From contig JBGAHE010000002.1 of NCBI GenBank assembly GCA_044226365.1, positions 62,001 to 126,000 on the forward strand: DNA of 64,000 nt. Direction: 5' to 3'. This document shows positions 46,675-55,363 of this stretch, in pieces (positions within the stretch are counted from its first letter, which is position 1; every line of letters begins with the position of its first letter). The notes below the pieces were generated by a model, which ran no database searches, was not told the origin of the DNA, and worked only from the letters and a program-made list of their open reading frames with translations. This DNA is from JALHNI01 sp044226365. Lineage in GTDB: Bacteria; Acidobacteriota; Terriglobia; Bryobacterales; Bryobacteraceae. Both the position numbers and the translations under genes were made by a program.

Positions 46675-47900
46675 TACTTGCCTCCGCCCTTCGTGATCGG
46701 CCACGCGACACCCAGGATTGCCGCCCACTGCGCCGCCACTTCACGCATCCCCAAGGCTGGGCTGGTTCCCTTCGCCACCCCTGGACCCCACGTCAGATAG
46801 GCGGCCTGATAGCGGGTCGGCCAATGGCCGTGATGCCCGGCGGCGATTTCCTTTTCGGTCACCGTCGGTCCGCCCGGTTTGCCTGTGGCGAACCAGCAAC
46901 CGGTCGCCGGCTCAAACATCCGGACATCGGGGGCGGTTCCGGGCAGGAAACCATCGATCTCCCGCCGCGGAATCTCGCGGCCCACGCAGGAGCCCGCTTG
47001 CTGGGAAGCCTTCCCCAGCGCCGTGGCCACTGCGGTCTCGCTGGTCGTCACGTAGCCGCCAAAGTTCTTCGCCCCGTTGGCGGGCAGCTTCTCCTCAGCC
47101 AGAAAAGCGGCCAGATTCCATTCGCGCCGAGCGCCTTCAAATCCATGATCGGCGACCACGGCGACCACGGTGTTCGGCGGCAGGTGCGCCAGCACCAAGC
47201 CGATTAGTTCGTCGGTATGCTCTAGCTCCGCCTTCGCTTCGCGCGAAAACGGACCCATTTCGTGCGCCACCGAATCATGATCCACGAAGTGCAGCAACGT
47301 CAAGTCAGGCTGATATCGGCGCAGGATGAAGGCCGTGCCCAGCGCGCGTGTCCGGTCGTCCATCCATTGCGTCGCAAAGCTCGGATACTCTTTCGCAATG
47401 GCGGCCACCAGCCCGGGCGTTGCCTTCTCCTCAATGCTCTTCAGGTCCATAGCGCCTCCGGCCCGGCCCTGGAAATACTCAGGCAGGTTATAGTCGATCC
47501 CGTCGCCCACGGTTACCGGCCAAGTGATCGTCGCCGTCTGCTTGCCGGCCTTCGCCACCGCTTCCCAGAGCGTCGGAGCCTTCAGATAGCTCATATACCA
47601 GTACCGCTCCGAACCCTTCGCGGTCCTTAAATTGTTATCGAGAATGCCGTGTTCCTCGGCGCGCGCGCCGGTGACTAAGGTGGTGTGTGACGGCCAGGTT
47701 ACCGTCGGCACAATTCCCACCAAGCCCCCGGATAGGTTGCCGTTCGCCATCAGCTTCCTTAAGTTGGGGATCCTCAAACCCAGTGCGTCACGATCCTGCA
47801 GGTAGCGATGGTCCATGCCATCGACGGAGATCACCAATAGTTTGCGGGGTTGAGCCAACAGGCAGGCGCTATACGCGAGGAACAACAGGAGCATTCGCAT
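46674..47900 (-). CDS. Secreted alkaline-phosphatase-superfamily phosphodiesterase-like protein (second copy)
   Basis: 408 residues with signal peptide MRMLLLFLAYSACLLAQ. The metal aspartate lies in LLVISVDGMDHRYL, the nucleophile threonine in VPTVTWPSHTTLVTG, and further ligands in LLHFVDHDSVAHEMGP and VAVVADHGFEGARR; GHHGHWP near the end supplies the last histidine. It shares its overall plan with the gene at 22928-24199 (signal, ISVDG/ISLDG, TVTWPxHTTxVTG), so the two are paralogues of different context. Likely a periplasmic phosphodiesterase or pyrophosphatase. Its TAA overlaps the ATG of the pirin gene. Confidence 0.85.
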   Translation of the reverse strand: MRMLLLFLAYSACLLAQPRKLLVISVDGMDHRYLQDRDALGLRIPNLRKLMANGNLSGGLVGIVPTVTWPSHTTLVTGARAEEHGILDNNLRTAKGSERYWYMSYLKAPTLWEAVAKAGKQTATITWPVTVGDGIDYNLPEYFQGRAGGAMDLKSIEEKATPGLVAAIAKEYPSFATQWMDDRTRALGTAFILRRYQPDLTLLHFVDHDSVAHEMGPFSREAKAELEHTDELIGLVLAHLPPNTVVAVVADHGFEGARREWNLAAFLAEEKLPANGAKNFGGYVTTSETAVATALGKASQQAGSCVGREIPRREIDGFLPGTAPDVRMFEPATGCWFATGKPGGPTVTEKEIAAGHHGHWPTRYQAAYLTWGPGVAKGTSPALGMREVAAQWAAILGVAWPITKGGGK

Positions 47901-47936
47901 GACTTCCGCCCAGCATACGACACACCAGTCAGGAGA

Positions 47937-47963
47937 ATTTTACGGCGACGCAACGATTGTGAA
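47937..47963 (-). promoter_or_regulatory. Candidate promoter for the phosphodiesterase-pirin pair
   Basis: On the minus strand, TTCACA (47963-47958) and TAAAAT (47942-47937) are close to -35 and -10 consensus but only 15 bp apart. The start would fall about 30 bp before the ATG at 47900. In the same 99-bp divergent gap, CCAGCATA (47910-47917) and TATGCTGG (47977-47984) form a perfect 8-bp inverted repeat that brackets this promoter; a DNA-looping or operator role is only a guess. Confidence 0.35.
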
Positions 47964-47999
47964 TTCCGCCGCATCTTATGCTGGTAGAAGACGGAGGTT

Positions 48000-50900
48000 A
48001 TGCCGAAAACTGTAGCCCGGTTGCTTGACGCGGCCGGACACCTGTCTGGCGACGCACTCGAGCCCGTTTCCATTCTCAACCCTGCGCCAACGGAAGAGAA
48101 CAAAGGACTTCCATGGCTCTGGATCTTCGTCACGGCCTTCACCTTGCTGCTCATCGGCGAGGCCCGTTTCTCGTGGCTGCAAAGCTTCACGCTCTCCTGG
48201 CTCGCCTCTAATGCTAAGTATCAACTGGGCTCGGGCACCGGGAATATCCCTGAGGTTTCCGGCGGCCCTTATGACCAGCGACTCGGCTACTCGCACCTGA
48301 ACCGCTTCACCCAGCGGTTGACGCGCAATAACTTCGTGGTGGATTCGCAGGCGCGCTGGTCGCCTGAACTGTTGCGACTGGCGAATTTCGGCTTGCCCCC
48401 CATCTATCGCGAGAAGAATCAAGCCGGGCTCACTTTGCTCGACTCAACCGGTCAGCCGTGGTCCGTCGCCGTTTACCCGGGCCGTATCTATCCCACGTTC
48501 GAGTCAATCCCTGCGGTCGTCATCAAGTCGTTGCTATTTATCGAGAACCGTGAGTTGCTCGATGAAGAAGCGCCTTACCGCAATCCGGCCGTCGAATGGG
48601 ACCGTTTCGCTCGCGCGATTGCTGATTTAGGCATGCGTCAGATCAAAGGCGGCGCGCGTTCGCCCGGCGGTAGCACCTTGATCACGCAGCTCGAAAAGGT
48701 CCGTCATTCTCCCGAGGGCCGAACCAGTTCGCCCACCGACAAGCTCAAGCAGATGCTGGCTGCTTCCTTGCGGGCCTATCGCCAAGGCCCTTCTACTGTC
48801 GCTGCCCGGCGCCAGGTGGTGTGCGATTACCTGAATAGCCTCCCGCTGGCCTCGCTGCCCGGACACGGTGAGGTGATCGGGCTGGGGGATGGCGTTTGGG
48901 CCTGGTACGGCGCGGACTTCGATCGAACCAACCGCCTGCTGAAGCTGGTGGACGCTCCCGGTCATCGGGCGTCGGCCGATCAGGGTGCAGCCTATCGCCA
49001 GGCGCTCAGTCTGCTGCTCGCGATTAATCGCCCGGGCCACTATTTGCAACGGGACCCCAAGTCGCTCGAGGTCCGCACCGAAGGCTACTTGCGAGTGCTG
49101 GCCGACATGGACCTGATTCCGGCGAGCCTGCGGGATGCCGCGCTTGGTGCGAAGCTGGCCCTCCAGACCAAGGCCCCGCCGCTGGAGCCCGTCGCGTTCT
49201 CAGAACGGAAAGCGCTCGATTCGGTGCGCAACGACCTCGTCAATCTTCTTGGTGTAGAAAGCTATCACCAGCTCGATCGCCTCGACCTCACCGGGAAGAC
49301 GACCATTAACCGAGCGGCCACCAACGCGACCACCGAGACGCTGCGGCGACTGGCGGAACCCCAGTTCGCTGCTGCCAGCGGTATCTTTGGCGAGCGTTTG
49401 TTGAAGCCCGAGGCGGCTGCCGGAGTCATCTACAGCTTCACTCTTTATGAGCGTGGCCGCGATGTCAACTTCTTGCGCGTCCAGGCCGACAACTATAACC
49501 AGCCGCTGAGCATCAACGAAGGCACCATGCTCGAATTGGGTTCGACGGCCAAGTTGCGCACGCTGATCACCTATTTGGAAGCGATTGCCGAGATTCGCGC
49601 GAAGCTGCTGCGGCAGGATCCGAAAGTCTGGCAGGCGTCGCCCCGCGATGCGCTGACGCAGTGGTCCATCGACTATCTGCGCACCGCCAAAGATCAAAGC
49701 CTGCGTCCGATGCTCGATGCCGCAATGGATCGCAAATACTCGGCCTCGCCGGGCGAGGGCTTCTTCACCGGCGGCGGCCAGCACGTCTTTGCCAATTTCG
49801 ACCCTAATGACAATGGGCGCATCCTCACGGTGCGTGAAAGTTTGCATCGCTCGGTGAACTTAGTCTTTATCCGTCTGATGCGCGACTTAGTCGGTTACTA
49901 TCTGTGGAGCAAGCTGGGTAAACAGACCGACATACTGGACACCGACTATGCGCCCGAGCGGCAGCAGTATCTGGAGCGCTTCGCCGATCGTGAAGGCCGC
50001 GAGTTTCTCAACCGCTTCCAGAACGCCTATTCGGGCCTCGACCCGGCGGCGGCGCTTGAGAAGCTCCTTACCGCCCGCGAGGTCACACCGAATCGTGCGG
50101 CCCTGGTTTTTCGTTCCATCCGGCCCGATGCGAGCTTGGGCGAGTTCACGCAATTTCTACAGGCTCACCGGCTGGAGCCGGAAGATCCCGAAAAGCTCTT
50201 CGAGCGTTACGACCCCGCTCGCCTCCATCTGAATGACCGTGCCTATCTGGCCAAGGCGCATCCGCTCGAAATGTGGCTTGTCGCCTATTGGCAAGTTCAT
50301 CCGGGTGCCGCGTGGGCTGAGATCGAACCCGCCAGTTCCGCCGTCCGTCAGGAGAGCTACCAATGGCTCTTTCGCAGCCGCCACAAGCATCCGCAGGATG
50401 TGCGCATTCGCACCTTGATGGAGGAAGAGGCGTTCGTCGAAATTGCCAAGGCATGGCGCCGTCTAGGCTACCCGTTCCCGAACCTCGTCCCCTCCTATGC
50501 CACCGCTCTCGGCAGTTCCGGCGATACGCCGGCGGCCTTAGCAGAACTGGCCGGCATCATTCTGAATGGCGGCGTTCGTCAAAGCGCCCTCCGCGTGGAG
50601 CAGTTGCACTTCGGCGAAGGCACGCCCTTTGAAACGCATCTGCATCGCCGGCCTGCTGCGCCGGAGCGTGTGTTGGCCGCCGAGGTCGCCGCTGTCACGC
50701 ACGAAGGCATGTTGGGAGTGGTCGCGCAGGGCACCGCGCGCACGGCCTGGAATGCCGTGATTCAGCATGGCAAAGTGATCCCGGTGGGCGGCAAGACCGG
50801 TACCGGCGACAACCGGTATCAAACCTTTGCGGCGCCCGGCGTTGTTAAGAACTCCCGAGCCATCAACCGTACGGCCACTTTTGTCTTCACCATTGGCGAC

Positions 50901-51032
50901 CGATTCTTTGGCACGGTTGTCGCCTATGTCCCCGGTGACCTTGCTCAAGGCCAACGCTTCACGAGTGCCTTGCCGGTGCAGGTGTTCCGTACCCTCATTC
51001 CCGGGTTGGAACCGGTGCTGAACGGCCGTTGA
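48000..51032 (+). CDS. Divergent bifunctional penicillin-binding protein (GT51 plus transpeptidase)
   Basis: 1010 residues. A short cytoplasmic tail, one membrane segment (about 38-53), then the glycosyltransferase-51 region with FIENRELLDEE (catalytic E182) and PGGSTLITQL (222-231). The usual EDxxFxxHxG histidine and the conserved QQxxKN tail are not kept. The transpeptidase has all three motifs: STAK at 515-518, SVN at 618-620 and KTG at 932-934. About 310 residues separate SxN and KTG, roughly twice the usual distance, so a large insertion is present (about 640-830). It would build or remodel peptidoglycan in the periplasm. GGAGG is only 2 bases before the ATG. Divergent from the phosphodiesterase gene. 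Confidence 0.85.
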   Translation: MPKTVARLLDAAGHLSGDALEPVSILNPAPTEENKGLPWLWIFVTAFTLLLIGEARFSWLQSFTLSWLASNAKYQLGSGTGNIPEVSGGPYDQRLGYSHLNRFTQRLTRNNFVVDSQARWSPELLRLANFGLPPIYREKNQAGLTLLDSTGQPWSVAVYPGRIYPTFESIPAVVIKSLLFIENRELLDEEAPYRNPAVEWDRFARAIADLGMRQIKGGARSPGGSTLITQLEKVRHSPEGRTSSPTDKLKQMLAASLRAYRQGPSTVAARRQVVCDYLNSLPLASLPGHGEVIGLGDGVWAWYGADFDRTNRLLKLVDAPGHRASADQGAAYRQALSLLLAINRPGHYLQRDPKSLEVRTEGYLRVLADMDLIPASLRDAALGAKLALQTKAPPLEPVAFSERKALDSVRNDLVNLLGVESYHQLDRLDLTGKTTINRAATNATTETLRRLAEPQFAAASGIFGERLLKPEAAAGVIYSFTLYERGRDVNFLRVQADNYNQPLSINEGTMLELGSTAKLRTLITYLEAIAEIRAKLLRQDPKVWQASPRDALTQWSIDYLRTAKDQSLRPMLDAAMDRKYSASPGEGFFTGGGQHVFANFDPNDNGRILTVRESLHRSVNLVFIRLMRDLVGYYLWSKLGKQTDILDTDYAPERQQYLERFADREGREFLNRFQNAYSGLDPAAALEKLLTAREVTPNRAALVFRSIRPDASLGEFTQFLQAHRLEPEDPEKLFERYDPARLHLNDRAYLAKAHPLEMWLVAYWQVHPGAAWAEIEPASSAVRQESYQWLFRSRHKHPQDVRIRTLMEEEAFVEIAKAWRRLGYPFPNLVPSYATALGSSGDTPAALAELAGIILNGGVRQSALRVEQLHFGEGTPFETHLHRRPAAPERVLAAEVAAVTHEGMLGVVAQGTARTAWNAVIQHGKVIPVGGKTGTGDNRYQTFAAPGVVKNSRAINRTATFVFTIGDRFFGTVVAYVPGDLAQGQRFTSALPVQVFRTLIPGLEPVLNGR

Positions 51033-51050
51033 TATATTGGTTCGGTCACT

Positions 51051-52367
51051 ATGCCGAACGAAGAACGACGCGATTTTCTGAAGTCAGCCGCGGCTACGGC
51101 CGCCTTCACCACCAACCTGTTTACCGGACAGGTGCGCGGCGCGAACGACAAAGTCGCCGCGGCTTTCATCGGCGTGGGCCGCATGGGTTCGTCGAACCAA
51201 AGCGTGGCCATGCGTCAGGAGAATCTGGAAGTCGCCGCGGTCTGCGACGTCTTTGAGCCCAATCTGGACGCAGCCGTCAAGCGCTCCGAAGGCCGCGCCA
51301 AGGCCGTCCGCGACTTTCGCGAAATCCTCGCGGACAAGTCCATCGACGTTGTCTGTATCGCCACGCCGGATCATTGGCATGCCTACATGACGGTGGAAGC
51401 CTGCAAGGCGGGTAAGGACGTCTACGTGGAGAAGCCGGTCTCCGTCTGCATCGACGAGGGCAAGCGCATGGTGGAGGCCGCCCGGAAGTACAAGCGCGTA
51501 GTCCAAGCGGGCACCATGCAGCGCTCCGCCGTGCACTTTCAGAAGGCCGTGGAGATCGTCAAGAGCGGCGTGCTAGGCAAGATCACCTTCGTGCGTACCT
51601 GGAACACCGGTCTCGCCGCGCCGGAGGGCATCGGCAATCCCGCGGATTCGAATCCGCCGTCTTCGCTCAACTGGGACATGTGGCTGGGGCCTGCGCCCAA
51701 GCGGGCTTACAACGCCAACCGTTTCGGCATCGATCAGGAGCAGATCAACCGCCAGCGCTGGTTCCCGCACTTCCGCTGGTTCTGGGATACGGCGGGCGGC
51801 ATGATGACGGACTGGGGCGTCCACTGGCTGGACATCGTTCAGTTTGCCTTCGAAGAGCAGATGCCCACCTCCTGCGTCGCGCTCGGCGGCAAGTACTTCG
51901 TCACGGACAATCGCGAGACGCCGGACACGCTGCAGGTAACCTACGAGTATCCCAACAATATGGTGGCCGTCTATGAGAACCGCATGGGTACCGGCCTCGC
52001 CAATCCCTACGAGCGCGGCGGAGGCATCACCTTCCAGGGCACCAAGGCAACGATGTACGTCGACCGTTCGCTCTATCGCATCATTCCCGAGGCGAAGTCC
52101 GACGTTCAAGCTGTCGAAGTCAAGGCGACGGACTCCGGCAATGACCGGCACTGGAAGAACTTCCTCGAATGCGTGAAGACACGGGGAACCCCCAACAGCG
52201 ACATCGAACGCTGCCATCGCTCCTCGTCTACCTGCCATCTCGGCAACATCGCTCTGCGCTCCAAGATGCGCGTCGATTGGGACGATAGCAAAGGTCTGAT
52301 CACGCAGAGCGAAGCGCGCAAGTACCAGATGCGTGAGTATCGCAAGCCCTGGAAACTCAGCGTCTAA
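51051..52367 (+). CDS. Tat-exported Gfo/Idh/MocA-family oxidoreductase
   Basis: 438 residues. The N-terminus NEERRDFLKSAAATAAFTTNLFTG is a clear Tat signal. The Rossmann fold has GVGRMG (G41, G43, G46), and the catalytic EKP motif is E127-K128-P129 in VYVEKPVS, followed by a C-terminal alpha/beta domain with the WFWDTAGGMMTDWGVHWLD segment. The family oxidises or rearranges sugars with tightly held NAD(P), as in Glycosaminoglycan- or glycoside-cleaving relatives; Tat export permits folding with the cofactor first. It is 18 bp after the PBP gene on the same strand, which may be cotranscription. Its stop overlaps that of the convergent TPR gene. Confidence 0.92.
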   Translation: MPNEERRDFLKSAAATAAFTTNLFTGQVRGANDKVAAAFIGVGRMGSSNQSVAMRQENLEVAAVCDVFEPNLDAAVKRSEGRAKAVRDFREILADKSIDVVCIATPDHWHAYMTVEACKAGKDVYVEKPVSVCIDEGKRMVEAARKYKRVVQAGTMQRSAVHFQKAVEIVKSGVLGKITFVRTWNTGLAAPEGIGNPADSNPPSSLNWDMWLGPAPKRAYNANRFGIDQEQINRQRWFPHFRWFWDTAGGMMTDWGVHWLDIVQFAFEEQMPTSCVALGGKYFVTDNRETPDTLQVTYEYPNNMVAVYENRMGTGLANPYERGGGITFQGTKATMYVDRSLYRIIPEAKSDVQAVEVKATDSGNDRHWKNFLECVKTRGTPNSDIERCHRSSSTCHLGNIALRSKMRVDWDDSKGLITQSEARKYQMREYRKPWKLSV

Positions 52368-53596
52368 CGCTCATCTCGCAGCGCCGCCCGTACGCGGAAG
52401 CGCATCGAGATCATCGCCACGCGCTCGGCCTCGACGGCCTTGCGCTGTTGCCGGAGCAACAGTTCGTAGTGTTCGAGTGCGCGGCCCACGCGTCGTTCAT
52501 CGCCCGGAGCGATGGTTGCGGCCAGACTCAACAACTCCCGGTAGCAGCGAATGGCTTCATCGGGCCGCCGCATCTCTTGATGCAGTAGGCCCAGCGACGC
52601 CCAAGCGTCCATCCGCTCGCGCACCAATTCCGGCCGCTCGGCATAGGTTCGCAGGGCTTGTTCGTATGCCTTCGCGGCATCGTCGAAGCGCCGTTGGGCA
52701 TGATGCAGCATACCGACGTCATGGGCGGCTTTCCCGGTATCGGCGTGTCCCGGCCCCAGCGTGGCGTTGAATCGCTCGTAAGCCTCGATCAGGAACGGGC
52801 GTGCGCGCCCGTAGTCTTTCCGATCAAAGTAGAAGACGCCTAGGTTGCCCAGCAGACGCGCATAGGTGGGATGCTGCGTCCGTCCGGTCTGAGCCCATTG
52901 CCGTACGCTTTCGTGCATGAGTTCCGCCGCGGCCTGTCGCTTGCCTCGGCTCGCGTAGACTTGCGCCAGATTGCTGCGGGCCGCGATCGTCTCCGGATGA
53001 GTCTCCCCGGCGATGCGGCGGGAACTGGCGAGGGCTTCGCTTAACAGGCGTTCTGCTTCGCGATCGTTACCCTGCCGCCGCCGCACCATTGCCAGATTGA
53101 TCCAATGCACCACCCGCTCCGGCTCTGCTCGCAAGACTTGCTCGTGCAACTCGGCCGCTGCGTTCAGATCGCCGATTCGTGTCAGAAGGCTGGCTAAGTT
53201 AGCGCGGATGTTGGTGCCCGCGGGGTGGATCGCTAGCGCGGCCGTGAACTTGGCTTGCGCCGCCGTCCATCGCCCTAACTCCTGATCGAGTAGTCCGGCG
53301 CCGTTCAGGACTTGCGCCCGCACCATCGAGTTCACCTCCAACTCCCGGTTCGCGCGTTCGAGCGCTCGCCGGAACCAAGTTTCACTTTCCCGGTACTGTC
53401 CTTCGGCGCGCAATGTCGATGCCAGACTGGACCAATTCGCGATCGCCTGTGCAGCATCGCAATCCGCCTCCGCCAGCTCGCGCCAAGCGACTTCAGCTGC
53501 CGCATAGCGGCCTTCGCCGAAAGCCTTCTGAGCCTCACGCGCCTTTTCGATCGGGCATCCTACAGTCACCACTAAGAGGGCACTTGCGAACCACAT
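52364..53596 (-). CDS. Tetratricopeptide-repeat protein, probably exported
   Basis: 410 residues. The start MWFASALLVVTVGCPIEKA is hydrophobic with a cysteine at position 14; the lipobox is imperfect, so lipoprotein status is uncertain. The rest is a series of about eight to ten TPR-like helix pairs, for example FGEGRYAAAEVAWRELA, GQYRESETWFRRALERA, GNDREAERLLSEALASS and RRPDEAIRCYRELLSLA. TPRs mediate protein-protein contacts. The gene is 26 bp downstream of the MocR regulator on the same strand, so it may be part of its transcript. The C-terminal sequence is arginine-rich and not a known domain. Confidence 0.85.
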   Translation of the reverse strand: MWFASALLVVTVGCPIEKAREAQKAFGEGRYAAAEVAWRELAEADCDAAQAIANWSSLASTLRAEGQYRESETWFRRALERANRELEVNSMVRAQVLNGAGLLDQELGRWTAAQAKFTAALAIHPAGTNIRANLASLLTRIGDLNAAAELHEQVLRAEPERVVHWINLAMVRRRQGNDREAERLLSEALASSRRIAGETHPETIAARSNLAQVYASRGKRQAAAELMHESVRQWAQTGRTQHPTYARLLGNLGVFYFDRKDYGRARPFLIEAYERFNATLGPGHADTGKAAHDVGMLHHAQRRFDDAAKAYEQALRTYAERPELVRERMDAWASLGLLHQEMRRPDEAIRCYRELLSLAATIAPGDERRVGRALEHYELLLRQQRKAVEAERVAMISMRFRVRAALRDER

Positions 53597-53622
53597 GCCC
53601 CACTCTAGAGTTGCGTCGGGAG

Positions 53623-55191
53623 TTAGGCCAGAGCCACTTTAGGAACGCGGCGCGGGGCCAGTTGCAGATGTTGGCGCAGACCTTCGGCCAGGCGCTGCGC
53701 CCCCGCCCAGGTCGCTCGCTCGTCCAGCGCCGCGTAGCCGAGCAACAGCGCCGGCGGCCGCGGAGTCTGGAGCACATAGTGCGAGATCGGCCGCGCATCC
53801 ACGTGAACCTTCGCCGCCGCCGCGGCCGCCTCGCGATCGTCCACGCCCCTCGGCAGCCATCCGATCAGGTGCATGCCCGCCGGCTTCGGCTTCACTTCCA
53901 GGAGTCCATTCAGATGGACTCGAGCCGCTTCCACCAGGTAAGTCTGCCGTCGCTCGTATAACTCGCGGACCCGTCGGATGTGCTTGGTGAACTGTCCGCT
54001 TTCGATGAACTCTGTCAGCAGTAACTGCTCGAGGATCGGTGAGCTCCAATCCGTATGAGCCCGGGCGGCTGTGAACGCCGCCACTAAGTCGCGCGGCACC
54101 ACCATGTAACCAATCCGCAACGATGGCAGCAGGACCTTGCTAAATGTTCCGACATAGATCACGCGATCCTGGGTGTCTAGCCCCTGCAACGAGGCGATTG
54201 GCCGGCCTCGATAGCGAATCTCGCTGTCATAATCGTCTTCCACAATCCAGGCATCCTGCGTTCGCGCCCAGTCCAGCAACTGCAGACGGCGCGCCAGGCT
54301 CATCGTCATGCCTAGCGGATGCTGATGTGACGGAGTGACAAGCGCCAGTTTCGCCTGCGGGGCTAAGCGCGCGGCTAGCCCAATCGGCAAGCCTTCTTCA
54401 TCCACCGGAATCGGATTCAGCTTCTGACCGCCGCTAATGAACGCGCCCTTCGCTCCGATGTTGCAAGGATCTTCGAGAATGATCGAATCGCCGGGCTCAC
54501 AAAGAACTTTGCTCACCAAGTCCCAGGCCTGCTGCGCGCCGTTCACGACGATCACTTGGCGCCAATCGCAGTGCACGGACCGTGTCGCCTTCACATGCGT
54601 CGCAATCGTCTCGCGCAAACCTTGATGGCCAGCCGGATGCCCGTAGAAGAGCATCTCCGGTTTGACGTCCCGCCAAGTCTTCACCATCATCTGCTGCATG
54701 ATGTTGAAGGGAATCGCATCCAGAGCGGGATGGTGCAAGCTGAACGGTAGCGGAGTTCGCTCAACCGTGAAGATGTCTTCATCCGTCGCCCGGATGGCGC
54801 TGCTTGAGATGGGCACGGAAAGATAGGCTTTGGCGCGGCTCGAAATGCGCGGGGGTCCACTGCGGTGTAACTTTTCGCTTCGGCATGTCGCCCTCGTATG
54901 AAGGAGAGAGTCCGGCAGAGTGCAAGCGACATAAGTACCGGAGCCCAGGCGGCCTTCCAGATAGCCTTCGGCGAGCAACTGCTCAAACGCCGCCATGACG
55001 GTATTGCGGCTGATCTCCAGCGCTCGAGCTAGTTCGCGGCTTGAAGGAAGCTTGGTATCCGGTGCGATGTCGCGGGCCATAATCAGCTCGCGCAGTTGCT
55101 CATACAGCTGCAGATACAGCGGTACGCTCGTCGACGGATCGAGGGCAATCAACAGCTCCGCCAACGCGGGCGGCTTGCTCTTGCGTCGCAT
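53623..55191 (-). CDS. MocR/PdxR-type transcriptional regulator (GntR helix-turn-helix plus aminotransferase)
   Basis: 522 residues from the ATG at 55191; a longer in-frame start at 55263 would run through the operator-like repeats and is unlikely. The GntR winged helix spans about 20-95 (YLQLYEQLRELIMARDIAPDTKLPSSRELA, then FEQLLAEGYLEGRLGSGTYVA). The fold-I aminotransferase-like domain follows, with AQQAWDLVSKVL, VEDDYDSEIRYRG and the PLP lysine in YVGTFSKVLLPSLRIGY. PLP-bound regulators of this type control pyridoxine, taurine, GABA or other amine metabolism genes. A 10-bp direct repeat lies 35-68 bp upstream of the start, between this gene and the divergent arylsulfotransferase-sulfatase genes. 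Confidence 0.92.
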   Translation of the reverse strand: MRRKSKPPALAELLIALDPSTSVPLYLQLYEQLRELIMARDIAPDTKLPSSRELARALEISRNTVMAAFEQLLAEGYLEGRLGSGTYVACTLPDSLLHTRATCRSEKLHRSGPPRISSRAKAYLSVPISSSAIRATDEDIFTVERTPLPFSLHHPALDAIPFNIMQQMMVKTWRDVKPEMLFYGHPAGHQGLRETIATHVKATRSVHCDWRQVIVVNGAQQAWDLVSKVLCEPGDSIILEDPCNIGAKGAFISGGQKLNPIPVDEEGLPIGLAARLAPQAKLALVTPSHQHPLGMTMSLARRLQLLDWARTQDAWIVEDDYDSEIRYRGRPIASLQGLDTQDRVIYVGTFSKVLLPSLRIGYMVVPRDLVAAFTAARAHTDWSSPILEQLLLTEFIESGQFTKHIRRVRELYERRQTYLVEAARVHLNGLLEVKPKPAGMHLIGWLPRGVDDREAAAAAAKVHVDARPISHYVLQTPRPPALLLGYAALDERATWAGAQRLAEGLRQHLQLAPRRVPKVALA

Positions 55192-55225
55192 ATTCGATTG
55201 TCCTACTGACTCGTCTCCTCTGGTG

Positions 55226-55259
55226 AGTGGCTCCCCACGAAATTCGCAAAGTGGCTCCC
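55226..55259. promoter_or_regulatory. Candidate MocR operator: perfect 10-bp direct repeat
   Basis: AGTGGCTCCC occurs at 55226-55235 and again at 55250-55259, start to start 24 bp. Known MocR/PdxR regulators bind direct repeats in the promoter between their own gene and a divergent target, and this one is placed exactly so, 35 bp from the mocR-type start and about 105 bp from the sulfotransferase start. The remaining 172-bp gap has an AT-rich TTTTAC pair near 55275-55290 and the GGGAGG site of the downstream gene. Confidence 0.6.
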
Positions 55260-55363
55260 TCATCGAAGTCCGCTCTTTTACATCTTTTTACTCACCCTCC
55301 GTCACGTCGCGCCGGTCGTCGGCATCTCTTTGATGGGGAGTTAAGGGGCACTGGGAGGTGCTT

